64,000 nucleotides of DNA, taken from Litchfieldia stipae. Its GTDB lineage: Bacteria; Bacillota; Bacilli; Bacillales; Bacillaceae_L. The translations under genes were made by a program, and so were the position numbers. A model generated the notes under the pieces. The model saw only the letters and a program-made list of their open reading frames with translations, was not told the origin of the DNA and did not search any database. This document shows, in pieces, positions 28,917 through 38,729 of the stretch; the first letter of the stretch is position 1, and each line of letters opens with the position of its first letter. Location of the stretch: positions 1-64,000 of the forward strand of contig NZ_JACYHA010000008.1 of NCBI RefSeq assembly GCF_014837155.1, given 5' to 3'.

Positions 28917-29129
28917 GCTTTTTACCTCCTTCAACTCTCAATACACAAGCATGTTTATTACAATCACCTGCCTTCACTATAACTAATATAGAATTTAATT
29001 TCCATTTTAACTTTATTTCGGTATAAGATCGTTATTAATAATGAAAACTTTGTTTAACGTTGTTATTTATATCTGCTAAAATAAAGGAGTATTGAACTGA
29101 TTATAGCAGCCTGGAAGGAAGTTACCTTT

Positions 29130-30371
29130 GTGTTTGAGACATTACTATTGAATTTCTTATTTTTACTGATTCCAGTATTAATATTTCTTATATTTTTCGA
29201 AAATCGCTCGCATTCGTATAATAAAGCTTTGCTCATTATTCTTTCTGCTGTGGCCATGGTCTTATGCCTTGCAACACCAATTAAAATGAACCTTGGATTT
29301 CAGTTTGACCTACGATACATCCCCTTTATCATCGTAGCTCTATACGGGGGGTATAAAGGAGTATTTCCTCTATATATCGTCTTAAACTTGTATCGATTTT
29401 ATATAGGAGGTGAAGGAACATTTAATTCCTTCGTTACTTCCACAGCTGTTTTTCTGTTGGTTCCATTGTTAACAAAGAAATTTCATAAATATAACTCTAA
29501 AAAACGGATTATCTGTGCAGTCAGTGTCACACTTATTAATATGATTACATACATAGTCTTACTTAGTACATATTTCAAAACATTGACGAGTGAATTTTGG
29601 TATTTAGCATTACATGCATTAATAACTCATGTAGTAATGATTTTTATTATCATGCTATTAATTGAACAAATCATTGCCAATTATAAAAACCGGGAACGAT
29701 TCTTACAATCAGAACGTTTAAATGTGGTCAGTGAATTATCTGCAAGTGTCTCTCACGAAATAAGGAATCCACTTACAGTCACTAGCGGATTCCTACAATT
29801 ATTAAATAAGTCAACAACCATTTCTCCTGAAGAGAAGAGATATGTTGAGTTATCACTCCAGGAATTAAAGCGAGCTGAACAAATTGTAAGTGATTATCTT
29901 TCTTTTGCTAAACCACAATCTGAAAACATGGTGTACTCTAATTTCTTAACAGAAACTGAATATACAAAGAACTTGATTATTCCTTATGCGACCATGTACC
30001 AAGTGGATGTTACCTTTAATTTCAAGAATTCATTAAATACAACATATGACAGAAACCAAATACAGCAGTGCTTAATTAACCTTTATAAAAATGGAATTGA
30101 AGCGATGAAGGAGCATCACGGCGGAACTTTATCCATCGATATTGGAGAACAGAAACAACATATCATCATAAAAATCAGCGACACTGGTGTAGGTATGACA
30201 AAAGAAGAAATTACACGTTTAGGAAAACCGTACTTCTCAACAAAAGAAGAAGGCACGGGTCTAGGGATGCTGATGGTTTACAGCAGCATCAATAAAGTGA
30301 GAGGTACAATCGATGTAGAAAGCGAAAAAGGCAAAGGGACAACCTTTATTATCTCTATTCCTTCCACATAA
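29130..30371 (+). CDS. Sensor histidine kinase, KinB-like (5TM LYT sensor)
   Basis: A 413-residue membrane kinase. The first 190 residues hold about six membrane segments of the 5TMR-LYT type (FDLRYIPFIIVALYGGYKG marks the family). The kinase core follows: H-box VSHEIRNPLTVTSGFLQLL, N-box NLYKNGIEAM, G1 DTGVGM and G2 GTGLGMLM. The H-box sequence is that of sporulation kinases KinA-E, which phosphorylate Spo0F. No response regulator is adjacent. Start GTG 29130 with GGAAGG upstream. Signal sensed is unknown. Confidence 0.9.
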   Translation: MFETLLLNFLFLLIPVLIFLIFFENRSHSYNKALLIILSAVAMVLCLATPIKMNLGFQFDLRYIPFIIVALYGGYKGVFPLYIVLNLYRFYIGGEGTFNSFVTSTAVFLLVPLLTKKFHKYNSKKRIICAVSVTLINMITYIVLLSTYFKTLTSEFWYLALHALITHVVMIFIIMLLIEQIIANYKNRERFLQSERLNVVSELSASVSHEIRNPLTVTSGFLQLLNKSTTISPEEKRYVELSLQELKRAEQIVSDYLSFAKPQSENMVYSNFLTETEYTKNLIIPYATMYQVDVTFNFKNSLNTTYDRNQIQQCLINLYKNGIEAMKEHHGGTLSIDIGEQKQHIIIKISDTGVGMTKEEITRLGKPYFSTKEEGTGLGMLMVYSSINKVRGTIDVESEKGKGTTFIISIPST

Positions 30372-30373
30372 AG

Positions 30374-30410
30374 AAAAGTTCGACAAGTGATTTGCACCTG
30401 TCGAACTTTT
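30374..30410. terminator. Bidirectional terminator, kinase / truA
   Basis: Arms AAAAGTTCGACA (30374-30385) and TGTCGAACTTTT (30399-30410) with a T-run, between convergent genes. Confidence 0.9.
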
Positions 30411-31148
30411 TTAAAACTCTACTTTTTCCAAATAAAGTCCTTCTGCATCGGCCATTCTCCCTGTTTGAACGCGCTCTTTTGACTCGATAACACTTGGAAT
30501 TCGATCAGGATTCATCTCTCCAAGTCCAACTTCAATTAACGTCCCAACAATCTTTCTTACCATATTATAGAGGAACCCATCACCACGTACTCGTATGTTA
30601 ATAAATCCATCCTCTTGATCGATTTCAATTGAATATATTTCTCGCACCATTGATTTTTTCTTCGATTTCGCATTGGAGTAACTAGTAAAATCATGTTTTC
30701 CAATAAAATAGTTGCTTGCTGATCTCATTTTATCAAGATTTAATTCCTCAACAATGTGCATACTATACTTTCTCATAAAAGGATGACTATATCCTTTATT
30801 CCAAATCTTATATAAATACGTTTTATCCTTAGCATTATAACGTGCATGAAAACGATCTGGCACAAGCCTAACATCAACTATACAAATATCGTTAGGTAAA
30901 TAATGATTTAAATAGTTCATAACCTCAACTTCAGTGAATGTCTTACTCGTTTTGAAATTAGCTATTTGATCGAATGCATGTACACCTGCATCAGTTCTAC
31001 TACAGCCAATGATTTCAACCTTTTCTCCTACTAGCTCTGTTAGGACATTTTCTATTTTCCCTTGAATCGATTGATCACCAGTTCCTTGCCGCTGCCATCC
31101 TTTGTACCTTCCACCGTCATATTGAATGTTCAATTTATAATTATTCAT
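30411..31148 (-). CDS. truA: tRNA pseudouridine synthase A
   Basis: A 245-residue enzyme that makes pseudouridine at tRNA positions 38-40. The catalytic Asp is in GCSRTDAGVHA; other family motifs are YDGGRYKGWQRQ at the N-terminus and GDGFLYNMVRKIVG near the C-terminus. Length is normal. ATG 31148 follows GGGAG. It lies after the broken LTA-synthase-like gene, not in the usual ribosomal protein cluster, so it may be the second truA copy often found in B. cereus-like and related genomes. Confidence 0.93.
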   Translation of the reverse strand: MNNYKLNIQYDGGRYKGWQRQGTGDQSIQGKIENVLTELVGEKVEIIGCSRTDAGVHAFDQIANFKTSKTFTEVEVMNYLNHYLPNDICIVDVRLVPDRFHARYNAKDKTYLYKIWNKGYSHPFMRKYSMHIVEELNLDKMRSASNYFIGKHDFTSYSNAKSKKKSMVREIYSIEIDQEDGFINIRVRGDGFLYNMVRKIVGTLIEVGLGEMNPDRIPSVIESKERVQTGRMADAEGLYLEKVEF

Positions 31149-31199
31149 ATTTACTCCCTTAGCTATCTCATATTTACCAACTTACTTCATTTCTGCTTG

Positions 31200-33026
31200 T
31201 CACCTGAAGTTCTTCTTCCAGTAATATTGTATCTGCAAAAAATCAGCTAATTTCTGTTGCGCTTCTGGTGACAATTCTGAAGTTAACTCATCTGATTCTT
31301 TATATCGATTCTTTGAATGCACAACATCAATTGAATCTCTTAAATCATTTGAGGCCTTCATAAATTCATTCCCATGATATCCTGCTAAATCAAAAAATTC
31401 ATTCATTAAAAAATTCGGACCGATCGTAGGACCCTCACCTTGTAGGTCATTCTGTAAGATTTCCTTTGCCTGTTCATTTCCCCATATCACATAAGGCGTA
31501 TTATAGTAGTTATAAAAGCCTTCTTCTGTACTTAAATCCAATTGAATCCCTACTGTTTCATAGACACTATTATTATCCCCTAACCAAGGATTATGGTCCC
31601 CAAAAAGAATGATAACAACGGGTTCCTCTTCTTCTCTAAAATGGTCTACAAACTTGTAAAGCTGCTGATTCGTATCATAAATACCTGCAAAATAATTGTT
31701 TAATATATTGAATTCTTCCTCCGTATACCCCTTATTTTTCACATACTCCACATCAGTCAAACGCTCACTAGAATATGGCCCATGGTTTTGGTAAGTAACA
31801 TTAAAGCTAAAATAAGACCTTCCTGTATTCTTGTTGTCCTCAAATAACTTTATCATTTCAGGAAATAATATCTCATCCTTAGCAATTGTACCATCTGTCA
31901 GTTCTGAATATCGATTTTCAAAGAAATAGTACTCATCAAACCCGAGATACTCATTAATATTCTTCCTATTATAAAACCACTCATAACTCGGGTGACTTCC
32001 TTCCACTGTATACCCTTGCTCGTCAAAATAATGGACATAGGAATTCACGTTTGACCTGAAGTTATCTAACTTTGTATAGCCTGTCAAAAAGCTCCGTTCA
32101 GTATCTACCGTACCACCCGCAAAGATATTAGTGACCAATTCACCTGAATAACCTTCATTCTTCAACTGATGAAAATAGCCATAGACATCTTCACTAAACT
32201 CAACCTGCTCAAACTTAGTGAAGTCATTATATGCTTCAAGCATGATTGAAATCACATGAACCTTCTTTTCCTCTGGGATCTCAGAATAATCATAAGCGTA
32301 CAATCTATCCTTTGCTTCCACCTCAAGATAATTCTCAGGTGGTTGATCAATGGATGATTCAAAGCTATGAATGAACGGATAAATAAATCCTTTTGAAATA
32401 TACACCTGAGTCGCAGACCAGCGATTAATCAACCCTAGATTCTCCGTCGCTGTATACAACTCTTTATTCATATACAATTGTTGAAATGAAGTCTATCCGA
32501 TTAAGATGATAACAATAATACCAACCATCCGAATCTTCATTGAAGAAATCTTCCTTTTCACAAAAAAGAAAGCAAATAAGGTTCCTAATATACAAGAAAT
32601 AATCACTAAGATCATTTTCCAATTGAAATCGATCTCATACTTTCCTGCCATATCCATCGATTCAAAAAACAAGCTGATATCCATGGCTAATAGTGGGTCA
32701 TTTCGGATCATGAGCTTAAAGTAATTAATCCAAGTAAGTGTTAGAGTCAAAAATGATGTGAGAAGAAAACTAATCCAAACTCTATTGAAGATGAAATATA
32801 ACAACAATATACACAAAACCACAGGAAAAATATTCAAAAATGGCAAATAGGCCACTTTAAAGTATGATTGAAACATCGGCATGATAAAATAAGCTGCACC
32901 AAAGTACATACTTATAACACCAAGACAAACTCCCATCAAGCAAAGCATGAAAAAGGTAAAAGAGATAGATTGGATTCTATGTACCCAACCTTTTTTATCT
33001 GGCTCAAAAGTATGATTGTTCTCCAC
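31200..33026 (-). pseudogene. LTA synthase-like sulfatase-fold gene interrupted by one in-frame TAG
   Basis: Two reading frames in the same frame: an N-terminal membrane part (32493-33026, 177 codons, five hydrophobic segments) and a C-terminal alkaline-phosphatase/sulfatase part (31200-32477, 425 codons). They are separated only by TAG at 32493-32495 and a few sense codons (TSFQQL). Together they make about 608 residues, the size of LtaS-like phosphoglycerol transferases. The catalytic Thr is in FAGGTVDTERSFLTGY, and metal ligands are suggested by HVISIMLEAYNDF and FGDHNPWLG. No ribosome site precedes the second part, so independent translation is unlikely. Either a recent nonsense mutation, a sequencing error or amber read-through. 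Start GTG 33026 with GGAGGT rather far upstream. Confidence 0.8.
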
Positions 33027-33074
33027 AATGAAAAACTCACACCTCCATTCTATCTCTTTTATTCCCTATATTTT

Positions 33075-34772
33075 TCAGCTAAATACTTCTTCCTTCAAAC
33101 TAATTGGAAGAGAATCTGCACTTGCCAATGGTAAGTGGATTTCAACTAGTGTTCCTTCATTCACCTTACTTGTATAATGAATTGAGCCATAATGCTGCTT
33201 AATGATTTTGTTACAAATCATTAACCCCAGCCCTGTGCCTTTTTCTTTTAGACTATAAAAGGGCTCTCCTAGTCGTGGAAGTAGTTCTTCTGGTATCCCA
33301 TAGCCATGATCTTGGAAAGAAATTACACATTCACCCTCTTGCGTTTTGCGAAGAGTAATGTCAATGTCTCCACCTTTCTCCATCGCTTCCATCGCATTCT
33401 TTAAAACATTAAGAAAGACTTGCTTTATTTGATTCTTTTCACATGTAACAAAATAAGCAGATTCTTTAAACCTTAGCTTGAACTGAATATTATTCATATG
33501 TGCCTGTGGAGTAAGTAGTTCTAGCGTATTTTCAATAATAAACAGTAAATTTTCTGCGTTGAGCTGGGTCGCTTGTGGCTTCCCTAAAGTAAGCAATTCA
33601 CTTGTAATTGTTTCAATCCGTTCAAGTTCAACTAAGAGTAAGTCATTGTATTCATTGAGCATATTTTCTTTTTTATATAGCTGAATAAAGCCTTTAATTG
33701 TTGTAAGCGGATTCCTGATTTCATGTGCCACACCAGCTGCTAGTTCACCAACAATCGACAGCTTCTCAGATTGTAATAAAAATACTTCTGCTTTCTTTCG
33801 TTCAGAAATATCACGACTAACGAGAACGATTTGCTCCACGTCTTCCTCTTCACCCTTTACAGGCATACACCTTGACTCAAATTCCCTCCAGCCGCCTTCT
33901 TTGTGTTTTAGACGAAATTCCATCGAATAGGATGTTCGGTTTTCAAACATCTTTTTGCTATTTAATCTAAACATTTCTACATCATCGGGATGAAGGAACT
34001 CACATAATTCAATTCCTTCAAGCTCAGATACATGATATCCAAGAATCTGTTCATGTGATGGAGAAAAATAACTTATTGCATATTCTTTATTCATAATCAT
34101 AATCAGATCTGATGTATTTTCAGCAATTAATCTATATTTCGACTCACTTGCTTCAATGGTGCTTTCCATTCTTTTATTCTCGGAAATAATTCGAAATAAC
34201 TTCAAGTATGATTCAATGAGTAATCCTCCAACAATTACTCCTAGGATGACAAATAATAGATATTGAAAGTGAAACAATGGACTATCGTTCAAAACATCAA
34301 AGATATTAGGGACAAATGTCACATAAATTGCGATATATGATAATGAAAAAATAATAGATTTCTTCATTGATGAAAGACGGCTTATATAATAGTGAATCAC
34401 TGAAAAACTAAACATAATAATCAACCATGTCGTAATTGCTGGGACCCAATTACCACCAGTATATAGTCTTGAAAGGAGGGAAAATAACCCTGTGATAATT
34501 CCCGGTATTGGTCCAAGATACGAAAACATTAAAATGACTGGTGCATACCTAATATCAAACGTATATCCTTGTTGATGAATAGAAAATATGACAAGAATAA
34601 TCGACACAATCCCAGCATAAAGACTGATCCATAGTCGAAGGTTCTTAGGTAATCTACCTGTGAGTAAGGATTGGATGACTAAAGGTATAATGACCATTAG
34701 CGAGAAAATTGATAGATTCATAATATAGTCTAAAATAATCAATGTGCACCCCACCCATTTAGTTGTTTTCAT
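33075..34772 (-). CDS. Sensor histidine kinase with 5TM-LYT and PAS domains
   Basis: A membrane kinase of up to 565 residues. The first 190 residues carry a 5TMR-LYT membrane sensor (FDIRYAPVILMFSYLGPIPG). A PAS domain follows at about 205-325 (YRLIAENTSDLIMIMNKEYAISYFSPS, cited in part as NTSDLIMIMN), with PAC motif IVLVSRDISERKKAE. Kinase motifs: H-box AHEIRNPLTTIKGFIQLY, N-box NVLKNAMEAM, G1 DHGYGIP, G2 GTGLGLMI. It belongs to the sporulation-kinase type and is an orphan. ATG 34772 has no clear ribosome site; TTG 34742, preceded by GGTGGGGTG, gives a start like KinB and is a good alternative. Confidence 0.88.
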   Translation of the reverse strand: MKTTKWVGCTLIILDYIMNLSIFSLMVIIPLVIQSLLTGRLPKNLRLWISLYAGIVSIILVIFSIHQQGYTFDIRYAPVILMFSYLGPIPGIITGLFSLLSRLYTGGNWVPAITTWLIIMFSFSVIHYYISRLSSMKKSIIFSLSYIAIYVTFVPNIFDVLNDSPLFHFQYLLFVILGVIVGGLLIESYLKLFRIISENKRMESTIEASESKYRLIAENTSDLIMIMNKEYAISYFSPSHEQILGYHVSELEGIELCEFLHPDDVEMFRLNSKKMFENRTSYSMEFRLKHKEGGWREFESRCMPVKGEEEDVEQIVLVSRDISERKKAEVFLLQSEKLSIVGELAAGVAHEIRNPLTTIKGFIQLYKKENMLNEYNDLLLVELERIETITSELLTLGKPQATQLNAENLLFIIENTLELLTPQAHMNNIQFKLRFKESAYFVTCEKNQIKQVFLNVLKNAMEAMEKGGDIDITLRKTQEGECVISFQDHGYGIPEELLPRLGEPFYSLKEKGTGLGLMICNKIIKQHYGSIHYTSKVNEGTLVEIHLPLASADSLPISLKEEVFS

Positions 34773-34837
34773 TTATCATAAACCAGAGATATAACTATTT
34801 CCATATGTTATATATAATTTTTATTCTCAACATAAGT

Positions 34838-34869
34838 AACGGGCCTGAGATATGATTCCCAGGCCCGTT
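34838..34869. terminator. Hairpin after serA
   Basis: Arms AACGGGCCTG (34838-34847) and CAGGCCCGTT (34860-34869). GC-rich and stable, but the minus-strand U-run is poor; on the plus strand TCTCTACTTTT follows. Confidence 0.65.
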
Positions 34870-34886
34870 TCTCTACTTTTAATAGA

Positions 34887-36083
34887 TTAAATGATTCGAG
34901 TAATAACAATATCGTTAATCTGTTTGATTTTTTCTTCTAATTTAGGAGTAACATCTCCATTAATCTTATTTTCAATATCAATCATCGTATAAGCATATTC
35001 CCCACGGCTTCTATTCACCATATCAGCAATATTCAAGTTGAAGCTTGAAATCGCAGATGTGATTTGCCCCACCATATTCGGAACATTTTTATGGAATACA
35101 GCAACACGGCGCTTTCCTGTATAAGGAAGAGATGTATTTGGGAAATTCACTGAGTTCTTAATGTTTCCAGTTTCCAAGAATTCCTTTAGCTGACGAGCAG
35201 CCATAATCGCGCAGTTCTCCTCAGACTCATTTGTAGAAGCACCAAGATGTGGGATTGGCACAACATTTTTCATCTTCAATACATTTTCATTCGGGAAATC
35301 TGTGATATATTTTCCCACTCTACCACTTTCAAGCGCAGCAGCTATATCCTGTTCATTCACAAGCTCTCCTCTTGAGAAATTCAAAATATGAACACCTGGC
35401 TTCATGATACTGAAGGTTTCTTTATTAAACATGCCACCTGTACTGTCTGTAAATGGAACATGAACAGTAATATAGTCAGAGTTAGCAAACAATTCTTCTA
35501 GTGTAGCAGCTCGTTGTACATTTCTTGACAGATTCCAAGCTGTATCAACCGAAATAAATGGATCAAATCCGATAACGTCCATATCTAAATCAAGTGCATC
35601 ATTTGCAACAAGTGCGCCGATTGCTCCTAATCCAATGACACCCAATGTTTTACCTTTTATTTCTTTTCCAACGAATTGCTTCTTTCCTGCTTCTACGAGT
35701 TTTGGAATTTCTGCACCCTTTCCATCTAACGACTTTGCCCATTCCACACCAGCAAATAGATTACGAGAAGACGCCATTAAAGTAGTTAAGACAATTTCCT
35801 TTACTGCATTGGCGTTTGCACCAGGTGTATTGAATACAACAATTCCTTGCTCAGTACATTTTTCTATTGGAATATTATTTACTCCAGCTCCTGCACGAGC
35901 GATTGCTTTTAATTTAGTTCCAAATTCTAATGAATGCATATTGAAACTTCGAACAACTATCGCATCTGGGTTCTCACTGTTATCGTCAAGAATATAGTTC
36001 TCATTGAATACCTTTAATCCACTTTCAGCAATACTATTTAACGTTTTAATCGTTTTTACAGTTTCTAAAGTTTTTGTATTCAT
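34887..36083 (-). CDS. serA: D-3-phosphoglycerate dehydrogenase
   Basis: A 398-residue NAD enzyme for the first step of serine synthesis. The NAD fold is at about 140-290 (GKTLGVIGLGAIGALVANDA), the catalytic His is in PIPHLGASTNESEENCA, and an ACT domain forms the C-terminal 75 residues (RRVAVFHKNVPNMVGQI). This is the short ACT-type SerA of about 390 residues, without the intervening domain of B. subtilis SerA. I choose ATG 36083 with AGAGGAG upstream; TTG 36125 would add fourteen residues. A ZTP riboswitch and terminator precede it, linking serine, the main one-carbon donor, to folate status. Confidence 0.92.
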   Translation of the reverse strand: MNTKTLETVKTIKTLNSIAESGLKVFNENYILDDNSENPDAIVVRSFNMHSLEFGTKLKAIARAGAGVNNIPIEKCTEQGIVVFNTPGANANAVKEIVLTTLMASSRNLFAGVEWAKSLDGKGAEIPKLVEAGKKQFVGKEIKGKTLGVIGLGAIGALVANDALDLDMDVIGFDPFISVDTAWNLSRNVQRAATLEELFANSDYITVHVPFTDSTGGMFNKETFSIMKPGVHILNFSRGELVNEQDIAAALESGRVGKYITDFPNENVLKMKNVVPIPHLGASTNESEENCAIMAARQLKEFLETGNIKNSVNFPNTSLPYTGKRRVAVFHKNVPNMVGQITSAISSFNLNIADMVNRSRGEYAYTMIDIENKINGDVTPKLEEKIKQINDIVITRII

Positions 36084-36168
36084 CCTTGTAATCTCCTCTT
36101 TTGTAGGTAATATTCTTTTACACAAAACAAACGGATTCCTTTGACTGTTACAGGTCGGACATCTATCC

Positions 36169-36217
36169 CCTCCAAATAAACAGAAAGAGGTAAGGGGAGT
36201 AATTATCCCTTACCTCT
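36169..36217 (-). terminator. Riboswitch-associated terminator before serA
   Basis: On the minus strand AGAGGTAAGGG (36217-36207) pairs with CCCCTTACCTCT (36197-36186), then TTCTGTTTATTT. It directly abuts and slightly overlaps the 3' edge of the ZTP aptamer (GGGCA), which is the arrangement of a transcription-attenuating switch. Confidence 0.8.
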
Positions 36218-36286
36218 GCCCAGGCGAACGGCTACGATACTATGTGCTCCCTCACGGTTATCCGCATTCGCCAGTCACACATAGTC
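36217..36286 (-). ncRNA. ZTP (pfl) riboswitch aptamer upstream of serA
   Basis: Read on the minus strand, the element has the conserved ZTP parts in order: GACTGGCGAA, GGATAACC, GGGAGC, CATAGT closing the first helix with ACTATG, and the 3' block TTCGCCTGGGCA. GGCGAA pairs with TTCGCC. The 3' CGCCTGGGCA is the most diagnostic part. ZTP/ZMP rises when 10-formyl-tetrahydrofolate is short, and these switches usually turn their gene on; here that would raise serine output as a one-carbon source. Confidence 0.85.
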
Positions 36287-36300
36287 TTTTAATTTAGTTT

Positions 36301-36329
36301 ATTTTAGCAAATTTTCTGCAAACATTCAA
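36301..36329 (-). promoter_or_regulatory. Promoter of serA
   Basis: TTGAAT (36329-36324), 17 bases, TAAAAT (36306-36301) on the minus strand. Transcription would begin near 36294, just before the riboswitch. Confidence 0.7.
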
Positions 36330-36339
36330 CTAAAATTAA

Positions 36340-38709
36340 TTAATGATCTCGGTTTACAATATAATTCAACAAGTGTTTAAGAAAAGGTGTCTTACGAGGG
36401 AATTCTTGTAATACTTCCATCGCTAGACAATAATGGTCCCACATTTCCTTTCTTGCATTTTCTTTCCCTAGAATAGTCACAAATGTGGAATTGTTATTTA
36501 CCGAATCCATTTCAGTAGGCTTTCCTAGTAGACTCTGATTCCCTTCAGCATCAAGTATGTCATCCTTCACCTGAAAAGCAATGCCAGCATGATAGGCAAA
36601 TTTCTTCAATGACTTGATTTCCTGTTCCTCTGCCTTTGCTAGAATGGCTGGCATAATCAAGGACGCCTCGAAAGCGAGCCCCGTTTTATAAAAGCACATC
36701 CTATTTAATTGCTCCAAGGTCAATGGTGTCCCCTTGGATTCTAAATCCATTGCCTGACCTTTACACATATCCTCCGTTACCCGTGCTGAGTATTGAATCA
36801 ATCTGAGCACGGTTGTAGAATCAAACTCATCAAGTGTAGTTTGTTCATGGATCGCTTTTTGAGTTAAAAAGAGGCCAGTTAACTCTGCTGTTGCACTATT
36901 GAACATTTCATGTAAGGTTGGACGCCCTCTTCTGAATGATGCATTATCCTGAGATGGTAGATCATCAAAAATTAGAGAAGCCGTATGCATATACTCTAAC
37001 GATTTAAGAAGAGGCACGATCGATGATTGATTTAATCTATATTCATCGACTGCCATGACCCATGTCATGATGGGTCTCAATCGTTTGCCATCACCTTTTA
37101 AACTATAATTTGCGGCTTCAATGATTGAATCTTTTAATAATGGAGTATCCTCCAATTTAGAGAGTGGTAGACTATCATTAATTTGTTGACGAATCGTTTC
37201 TACTTTTTCTCTGAAGTCCTCTCTCTCCTGTCGTTCATGCCGCAAATTCGTTAGCATATGATCGCGTAGCAGCTTATCAAAGAAATCCACATCATCTGCT
37301 TTTTGAACCATCTGTTGAATGAGTTGATTAAATTTACTATCTCGAGTCGCAAACAGATCCATCACTTCTTTGTACTTCTTTGATCCCATTCTTTCTTTAT
37401 ATCGTTTCAACCCATTTATCGCCCTATTTAGGATAATCTCACAGGTCTTTTCGTCTGAATTGTAAACTTGATGGATTAGGTTAGATATAACCGTCCAATA
37501 TAATTCAAATGGATTAATCAGATCCTTCCTACTTTTATGGTATTTCAAATAGTAGGTATAGGGTGTGACTGCCCCATCATTCATATCATCAAACATATCT
37601 GCAAAATCATCAGCCAATTGATTATAAATTCCATATAAAAAGGTCCGATCATCAAAGCCCTCGTCTGCTGGAGCACCTAAGACGGAGCGAGCAATCAGTC
37701 TTGAGTAAGCTGATTTTAAAATAACTGGAAGATACAGTTCTTCATTTGTATAATTCGAATGAGTAAGGTCCTTCGTCCGGTCCACTTCCTGCGAATGAAA
37801 AAATACATAGGATTGCTCAAAAAAGGCATGTAACACCTTTGAATCTTGATGAGCTTTTATATAGATAAAAGCCTCTTTCAGTTCTGAATGAATATAGGTG
37901 ATTAATTCGGAATTATTCCCTATCCACACACCTAATCTAGGAACATTCCCTGTCAATAAGGTCGTGCGAATTAAATTGGAATAGCGTTGTTTCTCTTCAG
38001 AGGATAAGACATTTGCATCGAGAAGATCGTCAATGAAAGGATAGGTTAATCCATAGGAATAGCCTATTCTAATCGCTTTATCAAGTTTCTTGACCCGTTC
38101 TTGTGGCGTGATATTGTCATCCATCAAATCAATTTCATGCATTAAGACACCAGCAATGATTTTTATTAGTTTTCTCTGGGCTTGGTCAGCGTCCATTCCA
38201 GCCGGAATATAGGTGGATACTGTCTTTAATTTATCGAGCACCCAGATCATCGTTGATTCAACGCCTTCCTTCTGGGCGATTCTATATAATCCCGCCATAC
38301 TAAACGTCGGTAACTCTGCGGAATTAGAATTTGTAAGGTGAGTTTTCCAGCTTTCAACCGCACGCTCTATCTTCTGTTGTGTATCTGTTGTATCCAATGT
38401 TTTTCCAAGATCTCGCAAATAAATATAAGAAATGCTTCGGTCCAAGTAATTATCGAGCTTTCCTGTATAATTCAACCATTGAATATAATTGTGGTAATCC
38501 TTTTGACTCGAATTCTTTTTCACACGCGAAAAGAATGAAAAAATGGATGGCTGTCTAACGTGTTTTTGTTTCCAAGACTGTATATCTTTTGTCAGGGATG
38601 GAGCATAAGCTTTCTCCTTCACCTGAGAATATAATAAGTTAAAATAATGAGCAGACCTCTGCTCTGCCAACCGATAGCACTCATCGGCATTAATCAACGT
38701 CTCATTCAT
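36340..38709 (-). CDS. Tandem isoprenyl diphosphate synthase-like protein
   Basis: A 789-residue soluble protein. The C-terminal part (about 500-789) is a complete trans-prenyl synthase: KGDGKRLRP (538-546), first Asp-rich motif DDLPSQD (582-588), RRGRPTLH (593-600), and QVKDDILD (713-720). The N-terminal part (1 to about 460) is divergent, yet carries DDLLD at 227-231 and QLADDFAD at 364-371, spaced about 140 residues apart as in the second domain. It therefore looks like two class I isoprenyl folds in one chain, of which one may be a terpene synthase and the other make its substrate. Usual family length is about 300. Start ATG 38709 with GAGGT upstream. A structured leader precedes it. Confidence 0.82.
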   Translation of the reverse strand: MNETLINADECYRLAEQRSAHYFNLLYSQVKEKAYAPSLTKDIQSWKQKHVRQPSIFSFFSRVKKNSSQKDYHNYIQWLNYTGKLDNYLDRSISYIYLRDLGKTLDTTDTQQKIERAVESWKTHLTNSNSAELPTFSMAGLYRIAQKEGVESTMIWVLDKLKTVSTYIPAGMDADQAQRKLIKIIAGVLMHEIDLMDDNITPQERVKKLDKAIRIGYSYGLTYPFIDDLLDANVLSSEEKQRYSNLIRTTLLTGNVPRLGVWIGNNSELITYIHSELKEAFIYIKAHQDSKVLHAFFEQSYVFFHSQEVDRTKDLTHSNYTNEELYLPVILKSAYSRLIARSVLGAPADEGFDDRTFLYGIYNQLADDFADMFDDMNDGAVTPYTYYLKYHKSRKDLINPFELYWTVISNLIHQVYNSDEKTCEIILNRAINGLKRYKERMGSKKYKEVMDLFATRDSKFNQLIQQMVQKADDVDFFDKLLRDHMLTNLRHERQEREDFREKVETIRQQINDSLPLSKLEDTPLLKDSIIEAANYSLKGDGKRLRPIMTWVMAVDEYRLNQSSIVPLLKSLEYMHTASLIFDDLPSQDNASFRRGRPTLHEMFNSATAELTGLFLTQKAIHEQTTLDEFDSTTVLRLIQYSARVTEDMCKGQAMDLESKGTPLTLEQLNRMCFYKTGLAFEASLIMPAILAKAEEQEIKSLKKFAYHAGIAFQVKDDILDAEGNQSLLGKPTEMDSVNNNSTFVTILGKENARKEMWDHYCLAMEVLQEFPRKTPFLKHLLNYIVNRDH

Positions 38710-38729
38710 ACTGGTATTACCTCATTTTA

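Noticed and set aside
32868-33134. 88-codon open frame opposite the LTA-synthase-like gene
   Set aside because: Antisense to the coding strand and spans the gene boundary without a ribosome site.
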